Assembly: GCA_947039515.1 (NCBI GenBank)
Contig: CAMQYY010000002.1
Coordinates: 37,882-101,881, forward strand
Reading direction: 5' to 3'
Source of the DNA: an uncultured Ureaplasma sp.
Lineage (GTDB): Bacteria; Bacillota_I; Bacilli_A; Mycoplasmatales; Mycoplasmoidaceae
Length of the DNA: 64,000 nucleotides
The stretch's first letter is position 1, and each line of letters opens with the position of its first letter. Positions 32,604 to 43,174 of this stretch are shown here, piece after piece. Under the pieces are notes generated by a model. That model was not told where the DNA came from and made no database searches. It worked only from the letters and a program-made list of their open reading frames with translations. Position numbers and translations under genes: made by a program.

Positions 32604-33146
32604 ATGTCAAGAATAGGTAATAGAGTTTTAACAATTCCAAGTAATGTTGAAGTAAATATTGAAAAAGATTTCATAAATATTAGTGGACCTAATGGTAAAT
32701 TAGTTGTTAATTATCCAAAGAATGTTATTGAATTATCAAAAGAAAATAATTCAATAACTGTTAAAAGAAAAAATGAACTTAAACAATCGAGAATGTTCCA
32801 TGGAACAGTTAATGCTAATTTAAATAATGCAATAATAGGTGTTTCTACCGGTTTTAAAAAAGAATTAGTTCTTAAAGGAGTTGGTTATAAAGCTAAAGTT
32901 GAAAATGATAAATTAACTTTAACATTAGGTTTTTCTCATCCTGTAGTTTTGGATATACCAAAAGATATAAAAATTGAAATACCAACTCCAACAGAAATTA
33001 TTATTAATAGTAATTCTAAGGAAAATTTAGGCCAATTTGCTGCAATTATAAGAGAATATAGAAAACCTGAACCTTATAAAGGCAAAGGTGTTTTATACAA
33101 AGGCGAACAAATTATTAGAAAAGCTGGAAAAACAGCTGATAAATAG
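32604..33146 (+). CDS. rplF: 50S ribosomal protein L6
   Basis: L6 is near the factor-binding site. It has 180 residues. MSRIGNRVLTIPSNVEV at the start, GVGYKAKVENDKLTLTLGFSHPV in the middle and the C-terminal RKPEPYKGKGVLY signature are all present. Confidence 0.97.
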   Translation: MSRIGNRVLTIPSNVEVNIEKDFINISGPNGKLVVNYPKNVIELSKENNSITVKRKNELKQSRMFHGTVNANLNNAIIGVSTGFKKELVLKGVGYKAKVENDKLTLTLGFSHPVVLDIPKDIKIEIPTPTEIIINSNSKENLGQFAAIIREYRKPEPYKGKGVLYKGEQIIRKAGKTADK

Positions 33147-33163
33147 TATCAAGGAAAAAAAAT

Positions 33164-33523
33164 ATGAAACAAACAAATATTGATCGAAATAAACAAAGAT
33201 TATTAAGACAAAAAAGAACTCTTAATAGAATTAAAAAAATTGATAACCCAAAACTTCGTTTATTAGTTACTAAAACTAATGCTCATATTTTTGTTCAATT
33301 AATTGATACAGAAAAAGGAATAACAATTGCTTCTAGTTCTTCAGTTTCTTTAAAATTGAAAAATGGTAATAAAGAAAATTGCAAAAAAGTTGGCGCAGAT
33401 ATTGCTAAAAAAGCTTTAAAAGCAAAAGTAACTGAAGTTACTTTTGATAGGGGTGGATCACTTTATCATGGTAGAGTAGCAATTTTAGCAGATGCTGCAA
33501 GAGAAAATGGATTGAAATTTTAA
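33164..33523 (+). CDS. rplR: 50S ribosomal protein L18
   Basis: L18 binds 5S rRNA with L5. It has 119 residues. The basic N terminus, RLLVTKTNAHIFVQLID and the C-terminal FDRGGSLYHGRVAILADAARENGL are typical. Confidence 0.96.
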   Translation: MKQTNIDRNKQRLLRQKRTLNRIKKIDNPKLRLLVTKTNAHIFVQLIDTEKGITIASSSSVSLKLKNGNKENCKKVGADIAKKALKAKVTEVTFDRGGSLYHGRVAILADAARENGLKF

Positions 33524-33532
33524 GGTATGATG

Positions 33533-34159
33533 ATGAATGAAATAATTGAAAAAAAAGAAAATAAAATTGATGATATTAATTTAAATGAAAGTAATATTGA
33601 AAAAAATGATGATTCTAAAATAATAGATAAATCAGATTCTAAAAAATTTGTTAAATCTCCTAAAAAACCTTCTTTTAATAAAAAACAATCTTTAACTCCT
33701 CCTGGTTTTGAAGAAAAAGTTGTTCAAGTTAAAAGAATTTCAAAAACAACCAAAGGTGGAAGATCAATGAGATTTAGTGTGCTTGTTGTTATCGGAAATA
33801 AAAAAGGACAAATTGGTTTTGGAATGGGTAAATCAATTGAAGTTCCAGATGCAATTCAAAAAGCGATTAAAAATGCTGCATCAAATATTTTTGATGTTAA
33901 AATTACTAAAAATGGAACATTGTTTCATGAAAATGTTGGTAAACATGGTGCAGGTAAAGTTTTAATAAAACCAGCACCAAGAGGTACCGGAATTATTGCT
34001 GGTGGAGCTGTTAGAGCTGTTGTTGAATTAGCAGGTTATCATGATATCTATACTAAATCACAAGGTTCAAATACACCAATAAATGTTATTAGAGCAACAA
34101 TAAATGGATTAACAAGTCAGTTGACTCCAAGTGATGTTCAAAAACTAAGAAGTAAATAA
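33533..34159 (+). CDS. rpsE: 30S ribosomal protein S5 with N-terminal extension
   Basis: S5 maintains decoding accuracy. The core has [21 protein letters not shown] and the [17 protein letters not shown] segment. An acidic/Lys-rich extension of about 45 residues precedes the core. Three ATG codons lie in tandem (33527, 33530, 33533). The AAGG at 33522-33525 is best spaced (7 bases) for 33533, so I choose that, giving 208 residues. Confidence 0.95.
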   Translation: MNEIIEKKENKIDDINLNESNIEKNDDSKIIDKSDSKKFVKSPKKPSFNKKQSLTPPGFEEKVVQVKRISKTTKGGRSMRFSVLVVIGNKKGQIGFGMGKSIEVPDAIQKAIKNAASNIFDVKITKNGTLFHENVGKHGAGKVLIKPAPRGTGIIAGGAVRAVVELAGYHDIYTKSQGSNTPINVIRATINGLTSQLTPSDVQKLRSK

Positions 34160-34182
34160 TTTTTTAAAAAAAAGAGGAACTT

Positions 34183-34626
34183 ATGGAATTACATAATTTA
34201 AGCTATACTCCAAAATCAAGAAATCATAAACCTAAAAGAGTAGGTAGAGGCCATGGTTCTGGAATGGGAAAAACTTCTGGTAGAGGTCAAGATGGTCAAA
34301 AAGCTCGTAAATCTGGTCATGTTAGATTAGGTTTTGAAGGTGGTCAAACACCTTTATATAGAAGATTACCAAAAGTTGGTTTTAATAATTATAATTTTAG
34401 AAATAATTATAATGTTATTAACATTAAAGATCTTAATAAATTAAAAATTACTGATATTGATTATGATTCATTATTAAAAATTAGAATGATTAGTGATAAT
34501 CATTATCCAATTAAATTAATTGGTAACGCTACTATTGAAAAAAAGTTTGTTGTAAAAATTCAAAAAATTTCAAAACAAGCTGAAGAAGCAATTAAAAAAG
34601 CTGGCGGAAAAATTAATATCATATAA
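34183..34626 (+). CDS. rplO: 50S ribosomal protein L15
   Basis: L15 is a late-assembly 50S protein. It has 147 residues. The Gly/Arg-rich start (KRVGRGHGSGMGKTSGRG) and the FEGGQTPLYRRLPKVGF stretch are conserved. It is followed 28 bases later by secY, as in most bacteria. Confidence 0.97.
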   Translation: MELHNLSYTPKSRNHKPKRVGRGHGSGMGKTSGRGQDGQKARKSGHVRLGFEGGQTPLYRRLPKVGFNNYNFRNNYNVINIKDLNKLKITDIDYDSLLKIRMISDNHYPIKLIGNATIEKKFVVKIQKISKQAEEAIKKAGGKINII

Positions 34627-34654
34627 TTTTAATTAATTATTTATTGGGATTAAG

Positions 34655-36052
34655 ATGATTGAAAATAAGCGATTTGTAGGAAATAATAATATTAAAATAA
34701 TTAAGGGACTTCTTAAAAATAAGAATGCCCTTATTTCAATATTTATTACTCTTATTATTTTATGTGTTTTTGTTTTTATCGCAAATACAACTTTGCCTTT
34801 TATAACAGTATCTGAGAATGGGATAACAGGTAATAGTTTTCTTGAAATGATTAGTTTATTAGGTGGAGGGGGACTTGGTTCAGCATCACTTTTTGCTATC
34901 GGTATATCTCCATATATAACTTCACAAATTATTTTTCAGATCTTATCATCAGAATTAGTTCCACCAATTTATAGAATGATTAAACATGATGGTGAAAGAG
35001 GGAGAAAAAGAGTTGAATCTTGAACACGAATCTTTACTTTACCACTAGCTTATTTACAATCTTTTTCAATTCTTCAATTTGCATTATCAAGTGGAATATT
35101 TGAATTTTCTGGACCAAATGGTGAAACTACATTAACACCATTCTTTACTTTCTTTTATTTAACAGTCATGACTGCTGGAACTTTCATTGCAATATTCTTA
35201 GGAGACTTAATAACTAAAAGAGGTGTTGGTAATGGAATCAGTTTAATAATTCTTTCAGGTATTCTTTCATCATTTATTAATGGTTTTATTTCAACTTTTC
35301 AAAGTATTTCACTTGAATTAGGTCAAGGTAAAATTGATAGTATTATTGCTTTCATTGTTTATATTTTATTTTATATTTTACTACTAAGTGCTGTAGTTTT
35401 CATAACCGGTTCAACTAGAAAAATTCCAATTCAACAAACAGGAGAAGGATTAATCACTAATTTAACTGAATTACCATATTTACCAATAAAATTAACAAGT
35501 GCTGGTGTTATCCCTGTTATTTTTGCTTCAGCACTATTAACAATTCCAAGTACTATTGCTAGTATTATTAATGATGTGACTAATCCATTTAGTATTTTCG
35601 TTTCAAACTATCTAGAGTTGACAACGCCAGTAGGTTTGATCATATATATTGGATTAATTATTTTATTCACTTTCTTTTATTCATATATTCAATTAAATCC
35701 TGGAAAAATAAGTGAACAATTTAAAAAATCAGGAAAATATATTCCAGGAATCCAAGTAGGAAAACCTACAGATGCCTATATCACTAAGATTCTTTTTAGA
35801 ATTAATTGAATAGGAAGTCCATTCTTAGCTTTTATTTCAGCACTTCCATATGCAGCTAGTATGATTACTGATAATGTTATAAGTTCAAATTCTGCTCTTG
35901 GGGGAACCGCTATTATTATTATTGTTTCTATAACACTTGAATTTTGAGATTCAATTAAGGCAACAGCAACAACATCTTCATATGTATCGAAAAGAAGAAC
36001 AATACAACAAGAAACAAAAACAGTTAATGCAATTGAGGATTCATTATGATAA
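34655..36052 (+). CDS. secY: Protein translocase subunit SecY
   Basis: SecY forms the channel of the Sec translocon in the membrane. The frame gives 465 residues with ten hydrophobic segments and several TGA-Trp codons. Diagnostic stretches are GISPYITSQIIFQIL and the cytoplasmic QLNPGKISEQFKKSGKYIPG-I before helix 8, and TKRGVGNGISL. The stop TAA (36050-36052) overlaps the adk start by 7 bases. Confidence 0.97.
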
Positions 36053-36696
36053 AAAATAAAAAAATAAAAATACTTTTCTTAGGACCACCAGGTTCTGGAA
36101 AAGGAACAATTGCTAATATAGTTAGTGAAAAATTAAAATATGTGACAATATCAACTGGTGATTTATTTAGAAAAACTAAAGATCAAACAGACCCATTATC
36201 AATTGAAATTCAAAAAATAATGAATTCAGGTATTTTAATTAGTGATGAAATAACTAATAAATTAGCTGAAAAGGCAATTAAAGAAACAATAGAAAATGAT
36301 GATGGATTAATTCTTGATGGTTATCCTAGAACAGTTAATCAAGCTGAATACTTAAAAAACATTATAAATGTTGATTTAGTGGTATCATTTATAATTGATA
36401 ACTCAGTTTTAATTAAACGTATTGTTGGTAGACAAAATTGTCTTAAATGTAAAAAATCTTTCAATAAATTTTTCATGCCAACAATTAAAGAAGATATTTG
36501 TGATTTTTGTCAATCTTCTCTATCTTCAAGACTTGATGATAGAGAAGATATTGTTGCTGCTAGAATAAGTGAATATAATAAGAGTACAGCACCTTTATTA
36601 GAATATTATGAAAAAGTAATTTTTGAGATAAATGCTGAAAATTCTGTTGATAGTATTGTTAAAGAAATTTTGGAAAAAATTAATGAATTTAATTAA
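36046..36696 (+). CDS. adk: Adenylate kinase
   Basis: Adenylate kinase converts ATP and AMP to two ADP. It has 216 residues. The P-loop is GPPGSGKGT (near residue 12). LDGYPRT is the AMP-site motif. The LID carries a zinc-type four-cysteine set (CLKC and CDFC), as in Gram-positive enzymes. It overlaps secY at its start and map at its end. Confidence 0.96.
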   Translation: MIKNKKIKILFLGPPGSGKGTIANIVSEKLKYVTISTGDLFRKTKDQTDPLSIEIQKIMNSGILISDEITNKLAEKAIKETIENDDGLILDGYPRTVNQAEYLKNIINVDLVVSFIIDNSVLIKRIVGRQNCLKCKKSFNKFFMPTIKEDICDFCQSSLSSRLDDREDIVAARISEYNKSTAPLLEYYEKVIFEINAENSVDSIVKEILEKINEFN

Positions 36697-37432
36697 ATCA
36701 GAAAAAGATATTGAATTAATTAGAAAAGCTTGTGATATTTGAAAACTAGTTAGAGAAGCTATTTATGCAAATGTTAAAATAGGAATAAGTCTAAATGAGT
36801 TAGATTTAATTGCTAAAAAAACAATTGAAGATAATAATGCAACTTCTGCTTTTTATAAATATTTAAATTTTCCAAAAAATATTTGTATTTCTGTTAATGA
36901 TTGTTTAATCCACGGGGTTCCTAATAATTACTGTTTAAAAAATGGTGATATAGTTACTTTTGATGTTGGTGTTAAATATGAAAATCATTTTTGTGATGCT
37001 GCTTTTACTATTATTATTGGTAATGCAACAATTGAAACAAAAAGAATTAATGATATTTGTTATAACAGCTTAATGAAAGCAATTGAAATAATAAAACCTG
37101 GCATATTCAATAGTGATATTGCTAAAGTTGTTCAAGATTATACTGAAGCTAATGGTTATGAGTTAATTAGGAATTTTACTGGTCATGGGTGTGGTAATCA
37201 AATCCATGAAGACCCGATCATTCCTAATTACAGATCATCTTTTTTCAAAAAAGAAAAATTGCTTAGCGGAATGGTAATATGTATTGAACCAATGATAATG
37301 ACAAAATCAAACAAATATTATATTGACCCAAAAGATAATTGATCAGTTATGTCAGTAAATAAAAAAATAACATGTCATTGAGAACATATGATTTTAGTTA
37401 CTGATACTGGTTATGAAATCTTAACTAAATAA
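36683..37432 (+). CDS. map: Methionine aminopeptidase, type I
   Basis: This metalloprotease removes the N-terminal Met from nascent proteins. It has 249 residues. The metal ligands are visible in order: D in VTFDVGV, D in FCDAAF, H in TGHGCG, E in CIEPM and E in CHWEHM. HGVP near residue 78 is the substrate-site His. A TGA-Trp precedes several naive breaks. The start overlaps adk by 14 bases. Confidence 0.95.
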
Positions 37433-37446
37433 ATACTAGGAGCATT

Positions 37447-37710
37447 ATGAAAGAAGAAAAGATATCTTTAAAAGGAAAAGTTATAAATGTTTTTTCAGCT
37501 AATGACTTTAAAGTCGAATTAATTGATAATAAGCAAATTATTTCAGCTCATGTTTCAGGAAAAATGAAAGTGAACAAAATAATGATTCTTCCTGGTGATA
37601 TTGTTGATATCGAGATAAGTCCATATGATTTAACTAAAGGTAGAATAACTTTCAGACATAATAGTGCAAATGCTATTAATACATATAAAAATAAAACAAG
37701 AGGTAAATAA
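37447..37710 (+). CDS. infA: Translation initiation factor IF-1
   Basis: IF-1 occupies the 30S A site during initiation. It has 87 residues, longer than the usual 72. The OB-fold pattern [28 protein letters not shown] and [22 protein letters not shown] matches. Its stop overlaps the rpmJ start (TAATG). Confidence 0.94.
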   Translation: MKEEKISLKGKVINVFSANDFKVELIDNKQIISAHVSGKMKVNKIMILPGDIVDIEISPYDLTKGRITFRHNSANAINTYKNKTRGK

Positions 37711-37823
37711 TGAAAGTTAGAGCATCTGTAAAGAAAATATGCAATGATTGCAAAATTATTAAAAGAGAAAATGTTGTTCGTGTAATTTGTAAAAACCCAA
37801 AACACAAACAAAGACAAGGATAG
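37710..37823 (+). CDS. rpmJ: 50S ribosomal protein L36
   Basis: L36 is the smallest ribosomal protein, here 37 residues: [11 protein letters not shown], then C-x2-C and a C-terminal C-x4-H, the zinc-ribbon form, ending in KQRQG. It begins in TAATG, overlapping the infA stop by one base, and its stop is 7 bases from rpsM. Confidence 0.95.
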   Translation: MKVRASVKKICNDCKIIKRENVVRVICKNPKHKQRQG

Positions 37824-37830
37824 GAGTTTT

Positions 37831-38205
37831 ATGCCACGTATATTAGGTGTAGATATTCCAAACGATAAACGTATTGTTATTTCATTAACATATATTTATG
37901 GTATTGGAAAAAAAACAGCTTCAAAAATTTTAAAAGAAGCTAATATTGATGAAAATACAAAATCAAAAAATTTAACAGAAGAGAACATAGCTAATATTAG
38001 AAAAGCTGCTTCAGCATATCAAATCGAAGGTGATTTGAGAAGAGAAGTTGCTATGAATATTAAACTTGCTATGGAAATTGGAAGTTATCAAGGACTTAGA
38101 CATAGAAGAGGTTTACCCGTTAGAGGTCAAAGAACTAAAACGAATGCCAGAACAAGAAAAGGTCCTAGAAAAACTGTTGCTAACAAAAAAATGGAAAGTA
38201 GATAG
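37831..38205 (+). CDS. rpsM: 30S ribosomal protein S13
   Basis: S13 contacts the P-site tRNA from the 30S head. It has 124 residues. [26 protein letters not shown] at the start and the C-terminal [25 protein letters not shown] are near universal. Confidence 0.97.
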   Translation: MPRILGVDIPNDKRIVISLTYIYGIGKKTASKILKEANIDENTKSKNLTEENIANIRKAASAYQIEGDLRREVAMNIKLAMEIGSYQGLRHRRGLPVRGQRTKTNARTRKGPRKTVANKKMESR

Positions 38206-38213
38206 GATTTAAA

Positions 38214-38579
38214 ATGGCTAAAAAGAAAAAACTGACTAATCCAGAAGGGATTGCTCATATTCATGCAACAAGAAATAATACAATTATTTCAATTACAGAT
38301 TTACAAGGAAATGTAATTTCTTGAGCTTCATCAGGTTCAAGTGGTTATAAAGGTTCTAAGAAAAAAACTCCATATTCAGCTGGTATAGCTGCTGCTAATG
38401 CTGCTAGGACTTCTAAAGATTTAGGTCTTAAGATTGTAACAGTTAATGTTAATGGAATTGGTTCAGGTAGTGAAACTGCTATTAGAAGTATTGAATCAGT
38501 TGGAATCTCAATTAAAGCAATTAGAGATGTAACACCTATTCCACATAACGGTTGTAGACCACCAAAAAAACCAATATAG
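38214..38579 (+). CDS. rpsK: 30S ribosomal protein S11
   Basis: S11 lies on the 30S platform. The frame gives 121 residues with one TGA-Trp (ISWASSG). Typical segments are [26 protein letters not shown] and the C-terminal [15 protein letters not shown]. It follows rpsM by 8 bases. Confidence 0.97.
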
Positions 38580-38592
38580 GAGATTTGAATAT

Positions 38593-39573
38593 ATGAAACA
38601 ATTTATAAAATATGATTTAGAACCAGAAATTAAAGCTGAGAATGATTATAAAATTAATGTAGAAATATCACCATTAGAACTTGGTATGGGAACAACTATT
38701 GGGAATGCTTTAAGAAGAATTTGTTTAAGTTCAATTCCAGGTGTTGCCCCATTTGCTATTAGAATAGAGGGTGTTAGTCATGAGTTTACGTCTATTAAAG
38801 GTGTTTATGAAGACGTTACTGAAATAATTTTGAATATTAAAAAACTAGTATTGGAAATAGATGAAGAAATTTTTCCACATTATGAACTAATGGATACTCC
38901 ATTAGAAAAATGACCTATTTTAAAAGTAAATAGAAACACAAAAGGAATTATTACTGCTGAAGATATAGTTTGTCCAATGGGTTTTAGAGTTATTAACGAA
39001 AAACTAAAAATTTGTGAATTAAGTGAAGATATTAAATTTGATATGGAAATTTATGCAACAAGTGGTCGAGGTTATACTACTTTTAATGAAAACAAGGAAG
39101 GTATCAATGTTATTGGTATTATTTCTGTTGATTCAAATTTTAATCCTGTATTAACATTTAATTATCGTGTTGAAGAAGAAAAAAATTCAAAATCAGGTTT
39201 AAATGACAAATTAATAATTGATTTAGCAACTAATGGATCAATTTTAGCTTCTGATGCTTTATCATTAGGTTCAAAAATTTTAATAGAACATTTAAATCCT
39301 ATTATGTTCATTAATGATAAAATTCAAGAAGAAATTATTTTCAAAAATGAAAGAGAAGAAAAAAGAAAATCTACTTTATCTGTATTAATAGAGGAATTAG
39401 ATTTACCAGTAAGAGCATATAATGCTCTTAAACATCTTCAAATTCATACAATCCAAGAATTAACTGAAAAAACACTAAAGGAAATTCAAGAAATTCGTAA
39501 TCTTGGTAATAAATCAATTAATGATATAATAGAATCATTAAATAAATATGGTTTAAAATTAAAAAAAGAATAA
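38593..39573 (+). CDS. rpoA: DNA-directed RNA polymerase alpha subunit
   Basis: Alpha dimerises to nucleate RNA polymerase assembly. The frame gives 326 residues with one TGA-Trp. The N-terminal domain has [20 protein letters not shown], the dimerisation signature. The C-terminal domain (from about residue 255) has [12 protein letters not shown] and [11 protein letters not shown], which bind UP-element DNA and regulators. Confidence 0.97.
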
Positions 39574-39597
39574 ATTATAAAAGGAGCTCATTAAAAT

Positions 39598-39960
39598 ATG
39601 TCTTTCCAAAATAAAAAAGGTAAAACAAGTGCTAGAAATAAGATGATCATTCGTCAACAAGTTTCAGATGTTTTAGCTAATAATAAAATTATTACAACAC
39701 ATACAAAAGCAAAAGAAACTCAAAGACACGTTGATAGAATTATTTCTTTAACAAAAAAGAAAAATACTTTAGCTGCTAAAAGAGCAGCTGCTAGTATTTT
39801 ATTAACAACATCTAAATTAGATTCAAATGCTATTTTAAATCGTCTATTTACAGAATTAGCTGATAAATATAAGGATAGAAATGGTGGCTATACTCGTGTT
39901 CTTAAACTTGGTTCAAGAAATGGCGATAATGCCGAAGAAGCTATCTTAGAACTAGTATAA
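39598..39960 (+). CDS. rplQ: 50S ribosomal protein L17
   Basis: L17 is at the bottom of the 50S subunit. It has 120 residues. Typical segments are ARNKMIIRQQVSDVLANNKI, TKAKETQRHVDRII and the C-terminal GGYTRVLKLGSRNGDNAEEAI. It closes the S10-spc-alpha cluster. Confidence 0.96.
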   Translation: MSFQNKKGKTSARNKMIIRQQVSDVLANNKIITTHTKAKETQRHVDRIISLTKKKNTLAAKRAAASILLTTSKLDSNAILNRLFTELADKYKDRNGGYTRVLKLGSRNGDNAEEAILELV

Positions 39961-40036
39961 TAAAATAATAATAAAAAAATTGATATGTATAATTTTGTAT
40001 TTGCAAAATTATCACGAACATGCTTAGGAGAATAAA

Positions 40037-40306
40037 ATGGCAGTATCATCAGAAAATAAAAAAGATTTAATCAAAAAATTCGGTGCAGATGAAAATGATA
40101 GCGGAAAAACAGAAGTTCAAGTAGCTATTTTAACAGCTGAAATCATTTCATTAACTGAACATATGAAAATAAATAAAAAAGATACCATTGGTAAAAGAGG
40201 ACTTCACCAAAAGGTATCTAAAAGAAAATCACTTTTAACTTATTTAAAAAATAATGATATTGAAAGATATCGTAAAATTATAAAAGACTTAAATTTAAGA
40301 GGATAA
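40037..40306 (+). CDS. rpsO: 30S ribosomal protein S15
   Basis: S15 organises the central domain of 16S rRNA. It has 89 residues with the conserved [22 protein letters not shown] and HKKDT-like segment followed by [13 protein letters not shown]. It has its own 76-base upstream spacer, a Shine-Dalgarno AGGAG, and a strong bidirectional terminator after it. Confidence 0.96.
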   Translation: MAVSSENKKDLIKKFGADENDSGKTEVQVAILTAEIISLTEHMKINKKDTIGKRGLHQKVSKRKSLLTYLKNNDIERYRKIIKDLNLRG

Positions 40307-40311
40307 TAAAT

Positions 40312-40348
40312 AAAAAAAAAGAAGGTTTTTAAAAACCTTCTTTTTTTT
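40312..40348. terminator. Bidirectional terminator between rpsO and rpmF
   Basis: A perfect inverted repeat centred on GAAGGTTTTT/AAAAACCTTC is flanked by A on the left and T on the right, so it can end transcription of rpsO from one side and rpmF from the other. Confidence 0.9.
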
Positions 40349-40363
40349 TATTTATTACATGTT

Positions 40364-40537
40364 TTATTTTTCTAAAACGTTTCTATCTTTATAATAGCCA
40401 CATTCTTTACAAACTCTATGTGGTTGAATGCTTTCACCACAATTTTTACAAGCAACAACTGTTGGTAAATCTAAGTGATCATGACTTCTTCGCATCCCTT
40501 TTCTTGATTTAGAGACTCGTCTTTTAGGTACTGCCAT
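40364..40537 (-). CDS. rpmF: 50S ribosomal protein L32
   Basis: L32 is a small zinc-ribbon protein, here 57 residues. The start MAVPKRRVSKSRKGMRRSHD is characteristic. Zinc pairs C-x-x-C (CKNC and CKEC) follow. I start at ATG 40537 because AAAGGA lies 7 bases upstream; an ATG at 40555 gives a non-homologous six-residue addition. Confidence 0.95.
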   Translation of the reverse strand: MAVPKRRVSKSRKGMRRSHDHLDLPTVVACKNCGESIQPHRVCKECGYYKDRNVLEK

Positions 40538-40691
40538 TTCATTGTCCTTTTCCAAAATATCAATAATTAATATATAAATTTTACACTATTTTTATGACAA
40601 TAACAATATATAATTGAAATGTTAGATTATTATTTCATAATAACAATATTATAATATATATATTATAGAGATATTAGAGGTTTTAATAAAT

Positions 40692-41294
40692 ATGCCAAAA
40701 TTAATAATTATTTGCGGTGGTTCAGGTTCAGGAAAAACAACCTTTGCTAAAAAACTGTTTAATCATTTATCAAAAACTTCAAAACCACTTCTTTTATCAC
40801 AAGATACATATTATTTGAATAAAGAGTTGGTTCCAAAAACAAAATTGAATAATTTTAATTTTGACCACCCAATGTCTTTTGATTGAGAGTGAATAAAAAG
40901 TGATATTAATAAGTTATTGAAAAATGAACCAATAACTATAAATGAATATGATTACGAAAATTACGCTCCTATTCCTAGTAGTGAAAAAACTAAAGAAATT
41001 GATTATATTATCTTTGAAGGTTTGTTATCTTTATATGATCCAGAAATTAATGCAAAATCAATTTTAAATATTTTTATTGATGAAAAAGCTGATGAATGCT
41101 TAATTAGAAGAATTAAAAGAGATATAAAAGAAAGAGGACGAGAACTGGATTCTATTTTAGAACAATGAAGAGATTCTGTTGCAGAGATGTACCATGTATA
41201 TGTTAAAAATTTAAAATACAAAGCTGATATTATTTGCCCTCATATAAATTCTAAAAATTTTGTAAATTTTATTGAAAATGTTTTAGAGAAATAA
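40692..41294 (+). CDS. udk: Uridine kinase
   Basis: Uridine kinase salvages uridine and cytidine to UMP and CMP. The frame gives 200 residues with TGA-Trp codons. The P-loop is GGSGSGKTT (residues 9-17). SQDTYY contains the catalytic Asp region, NFDHP is the uridine-site motif, and IRRIKRDIKERGR is the lid. Together with deoA it shows reliance on nucleoside salvage. Confidence 0.94.
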
Positions 41295-41297
41295 AAT

Positions 41298-41558
41298 ATG
41301 AGAACTTTTCAAAAAACAATTATTACAAACCATGCAATATATCGAATAAAAGAAAGATTAAAACCATTTTTTAATATTGATTCTGAAATTCTTTTATTAG
41401 CTAAAGCAAGAGAATTATTATGCAATTCAGTATTTGTTTCTTACTCAAATGATAATGAAATTTATCGTTATAATTTAGAAAATAAAAATTGATTAAAATT
41501 TGTTTATAATCCATATAGCGATATTTTAGTAACAGTTGTGGAGGTTTGTAATGAATAG
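41298..41558 (+). CDS. Small protein with an H-A-x-x-R-x-x-E-R motif
   Basis: The frame gives 86 residues with one TGA-Trp. The sequence NHAIYRIKERLKPF recalls the HAxxRxxER opening of small DUF4258-like proteins, but the match is loose and I do not assign a family. It begins 3 bases after udk, and its last 8 bases overlap the nfu gene start, so the three are co-translated. Confidence 0.7.
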
Positions 41559-41787
41559 TAATGATATGATTGATAAGATTAATGATATTATAGATTCAAT
41601 GAGACCATTTATTAATCAAGACGGTGGAGATTTAGAATTCATTAAATATGAAAATAAAATTATTCATATTAAATTGTTAGGTTCATGTATTGGATGCAAT
41701 CTAGTTGATGTTACTTATGTTGATGGATTATTATCAATAATTCAAGACGAAATTCCAGAGATAGAAAATATTCAAATTGTTGAATAA
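41551..41787 (+). CDS. nfuA: NifU C-terminal domain (Nfu-type) Fe-S carrier
   Basis: Nfu-type proteins carry and deliver assembled Fe-S clusters. The product has 78 residues: RPFINQDGGDLEFIKYEN followed by LLGSCIGCNLVDVT, in which the C-x-x-C pair binds the cluster. I start at ATG 41551, 6-7 bases after GGAGG; the GTG at 41536 lies before that site. It probably receives clusters from the Suf scaffold encoded at 14231-19200. Confidence 0.92.
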   Translation: MNSNDMIDKINDIIDSMRPFINQDGGDLEFIKYENKIIHIKLLGSCIGCNLVDVTYVDGLLSIIQDEIPEIENIQIVE

Positions 41788-41820
41788 TATGCTTTTATTT
41801 TATGTTATAATTTATTAGTT

Positions 41821-41862
41821 AAATAACTTATAAAAAGATGATTTTTATAAGTTATTTTATTT
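41821..41862 (+). terminator. Terminator after the nfu gene
   Basis: A 16-base inverted repeat (AAATAACTTATAAAAA and its complement) with a 5-base loop is followed by TATTTTTG. It separates udk-nfu from deoA. Confidence 0.8.
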
Positions 41863-41908
41863 TTGATAAAATACTTGAATAATTTTAATTATTCTTTATA
41901 GGATATAA

Positions 41909-43162
41909 ATGAATATAGTAAGTATAATTAATAATAAAAAAAATAATAATGAATTATCTGAAGCTGAAATAAATTATTTCATTAAAGAATTTACTATTAA
42001 TAAAACTATTCCTGACTATCAAGCAGCAGCTTTATTGATGGCTTTTAATATTATTGGTCTAACTGATAATGAAATATTTTTTTTAACTAAATATATGATT
42101 GAATATTCAAACAAATTAGAATTTAAAAAAAATAGTTTAATAATTGATAAACATTCATCTGGTGGTGTTGGTGATAAAGTATCATTAATTATTACACCAA
42201 TACTAAGATCATTAGGATTTTCTATAGCTAAACTTTCAGGGAGAGGATTAGGATTAACTGGTGGAACAATTGATAAATTAGACTCTATAAACGCTAATAC
42301 TTTCTATAAAAATAATAATGAGATTATGAAGCAATTTGATGATAATCAAATAATATTTTTACAGCAAACAGATGATATTGTTCCTGCTGATAAAGTAATT
42401 TATGCTCTTAGAGATGTAACTGGAACAGTTGATACTGATGGTTTAATTATTTCTTCAATTCTTTCTAAGAAATTTATTATTAATTCTGATTACATTTTTT
42501 TAGACATAAAAATAGGTGATGGTGCTTTAATAAAAACAAAAGAACATGGTGATATTATTGCTGAGAAAATGCAAATAGTTGCAAAAAAATTTAATCGTAA
42601 TTTAAAAATAAAATTAACTGATATGAATAAACCACTTGGAAGAGCTATTGGAAATAAACTTGAAATTATAGAGACAATTGAATTTTTAAAAAATAAAAAT
42701 GTAGCTAGTGATTTAAAAAATAATATTTATGAATTCATAACATTAGTATTATTAGAAACTAAAACAACAACTTCAAAAGAAGAAGCTATTAAAATGATTG
42801 ATAAAGTTCTTCATGACAACTCTGCTTATTCGGAATTTGTTAATTGAATTAATTCAATTAGTGAAATTGATGTAGATAAAATAATTGATAATTATAATCC
42901 TAAAAATAGTGTTGAAATTAAATCTTCCAAAAATGGCACTCTAAATTATATTGATATTGAAAAAATAGCATTTGTTAATTTAGAATTAGGAGCTGGTAGA
43001 AAAAATAAAAATTCTAAAATAGATTTTAATGCTGGCATTTATTTAAATAAAAAATCAGGCAATAAAGTTCAAGAAAATGATATTTTAGCAAAATTATATA
43101 GTGACAAAACAATAAATGAAAATTTAATAAAAATATTTAATAATTCATATGAAATTAAATAA
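41909..43162 (+). CDS. deoA: Thymidine/pyrimidine-nucleoside phosphorylase
   Basis: This enzyme cleaves thymidine and other pyrimidine nucleosides to base and (deoxy)ribose 1-phosphate. The frame gives 417 residues with one TGA-Trp at 42844. The phosphate-site motif is DKHSSGGVGDK near residue 87. SGRGLGLTGGTIDKLD, another family signature, follows near residue 115. The C-terminal domain is slightly shortened. Confidence 0.95.
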
Positions 43163-43174
43163 ATAAGGATAATT